The notes under the pieces are model-generated. The model worked only from the letters and a program-made list of their open reading frames with translations, had not been told where the DNA came from and did not search any database. Made by a program: the position numbers and the translations under genes. A stretch of 64,000 bases of DNA from JBDHHQ01 sp039586035 (GTDB taxonomy: Bacteria > Gemmatimonadota > Gemmatimonadetes > Longimicrobiales > Gaopeijiaceae). The stretch is taken from the NCBI GenBank assembly GCA_039586035.1, contig JBDHLD010000008.1:1-64000 (forward strand), in the 5' to 3' direction. Positions 63,151-64,000 of the stretch are shown piece by piece (the first letter of the stretch is position 1; each line of letters begins with the position of its first letter).

Positions 63151-64000
63151 CGCGCGCTGTCCGAGGCTGGGGCGCGGGAAACCGGTTGCATACGGACCGG
63201 CCCGGATCGGGCATCACCGCCTCCCCGGCCCGTCGTGTCCGGGTCGAGAGGAGATCGTGATTCAGGGCCGCCCTCTTCCGAGAAGGCCCTCCCCAGATCG
63301 GTGCGCTCGAAGCCGCCCTCGACCGCCACGAGCACGTGGAGCGCGGAGGCCGGTTCGGCCGCCGGCCGCAGCCAGTAGCTCCGGCGCCAGCGGGCGTCGG
63401 CCTCGTTGAGCTCCACGATCGTGCCGATGGGGACCCCCCGGGGAAACACGCCACCTCGCCCGCTCGTTACCACCACCGTTCCAGGATCCAGCTCCGTGAA
63501 GAACGCGATGCCGTTCAGGAGCAGGCGGTCCTCCTCCCGAAAGGCCCCCCGGTCCGGCTCGACGATCCCGTACGCGTCTCCCTCCGCCGTCATGGCCGAG
63601 GCCCGGAAGTCCGGATGGGTCCAGTCCATGGCGCTGGACTCGCTGCGCCGCACGTCGATGACTTTTCCGACCAGCCCATCCCGCATCAGCACGGGGGCGC
63701 CCGGTCGAACCCCATCCCGGGCCCCCAGGTCGATCACGAACACGCTCTCCGAGCCGGGAGTCCCGGATCGTGTGACGCTGGCGGACCGGTAGCTCGCGCC
63801 GAGGCGCCCGCCCAACTGCATGAGCCCCCGGAGCCGACGGTTTTCCTCAGCCAGCGAGCCGGTGTTGGACATGAGCGCCACCAGCGTATCCAACTGGGCC
63901 CGCAGGTGGGCGTTCTCCACGGCCCGCAGCCGCGCGGCGTTGACCGAGCGCTGCATGACCACGAAGGGATGGAGCACGGTAAGGCGGAGCACCGTGGCGA
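63147..64000 (-). CDS. mreC: Cell shape-determining protein MreC, truncated by the window end
   Basis: The visible C-terminal part (about 281 residues and still open at 64000) starts inside the gene: TVLHPFVVMQRSVNAAR is the stretch after the membrane helix, and a coiled coil follows (AHLRAQLDTLVALMSNTGSLAEENRRLRGL). The two beta-barrel domains follow: VTRSGTPGSESVFVIDLGARDGVRPGAPVLMRDGLVGKV and FFTELDPGTVVVTSGRGGVFPRGVPIGTI, the classical MreC core. A disordered tail of about 50 residues ends the protein. The N-terminal membrane helix lies outside the window. Confidence 0.93.
   Translation of the reverse strand, partial: ATVLRLTVLHPFVVMQRSVNAARLRAVENAHLRAQLDTLVALMSNTGSLAEENRRLRGLMQLGGRLGASYRSASVTRSGTPGSESVFVIDLGARDGVRPGAPVLMRDGLVGKVIDVRRSESSAMDWTHPDFRASAMTAEGDAYGIVEPDRGAFREEDRLLLNGIAFFTELDPGTVVVTSGRGGVFPRGVPIGTIVELNEADARWRRSYWLRPAAEPASALHVLVAVEGGFERTDLGRAFSEEGGPESRSPLDPDTTGRGGGDARSGPVRMQPVSRAPASDSAR

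Overview
The window is a contiguous piece of a high-GC bacterial chromosome, most likely from the phylum Gemmatimonadota (inference). Pointers are a small beta-barrel protein of a Gemmatimonadota-like type (about 43.8 kb), a DUF4159/DUF4175/TPR operon, many lipoproteins with clear lipoboxes, a DUF222-type HNH protein, and a Na+-NQR, which would fit a marine or saline habitat. Gene density is high, most genes lie on the minus strand, and many neighbours overlap by ATGA, GTGA, TTGA or TGATG. I saw no rRNA, tRNA, CRISPR array, prophage or insertion sequence.

Layout, left to right. (1) 0-1.8 kb: the start of a truncated DUF222/HNH gene behind an AT-rich promoter, then a CBS-domain protein flanked by two unrelated minisatellites. 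(2) 1.6-9.1 kb: a complete Na+-translocating NADH:quinone reductase operon on the minus strand, nqrA-B-C-D-E-F, followed by both maturation genes, apbE (FMN attachment) and the very short nqrM (Fe insertion). A CRP/FNR-type palindrome lies upstream of nqrA. (3) 9.4-13.8 kb: an overlapping cluster of an A-type Fe-S carrier, nadA, an MBL-fold hydrolase, purN and purH; purH carries a one-base frameshift. (4) 13.9-23.6 kb: gmhB, selA, an Ig-like lipoprotein with a heptad-repeat tail, valS, a TonB-like membrane protein, a DapL-type aminotransferase and an FAH-family enzyme. (5) 23.6-34.98 kb: a tiny membrane protein, a JAMM(RadC-like)-DinG helicase fusion, the operon DUF4159-DUF4175-TPR-secreted GATase-like protein, rsmI and trxA with an intrinsic terminator. 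(6) 35.0-41 kb: methylmalonyl-CoA epimerase, a lipoprotein, clpB, an M48 lipoprotein protease and a GlsB/YeaQ membrane protein.

(7) 41-50.9 kb is the only large plus-strand block: an OPT transporter with a translationally coupled lipoprotein, a beta-barrel protein, a cytochrome-like lipoprotein, a cysteine-rich secreted protein, a sigma-54-type activator with a degenerate receiver domain, a lipoprotein, a TPR protein, an outer-membrane protein (minus strand) and RidA. Three GTGTAGCG-type inverted repeats, one sitting upstream of a candidate sigma-54 promoter, suggest a small local regulon. (8) 50.9-64 kb, minus strand: guaA, lysA, class III proS, two small envelope proteins, hisS, folC, accD, then the rod-shape genes rodA, mrdA, mreD and mreC (cut by the window end).

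Together the window covers sodium-based respiration, purine and NAD synthesis, lysine/diaminopimelate synthesis (dapL plus lysA), translation, protein quality control and lateral wall growth. The least ordinary items are the JAMM-DinG fusion lacking one Fe-S cysteine, the activator with a pseudo-receiver and its repeats, the overlooked nqrM and DUF222 genes, and the purH frameshift.
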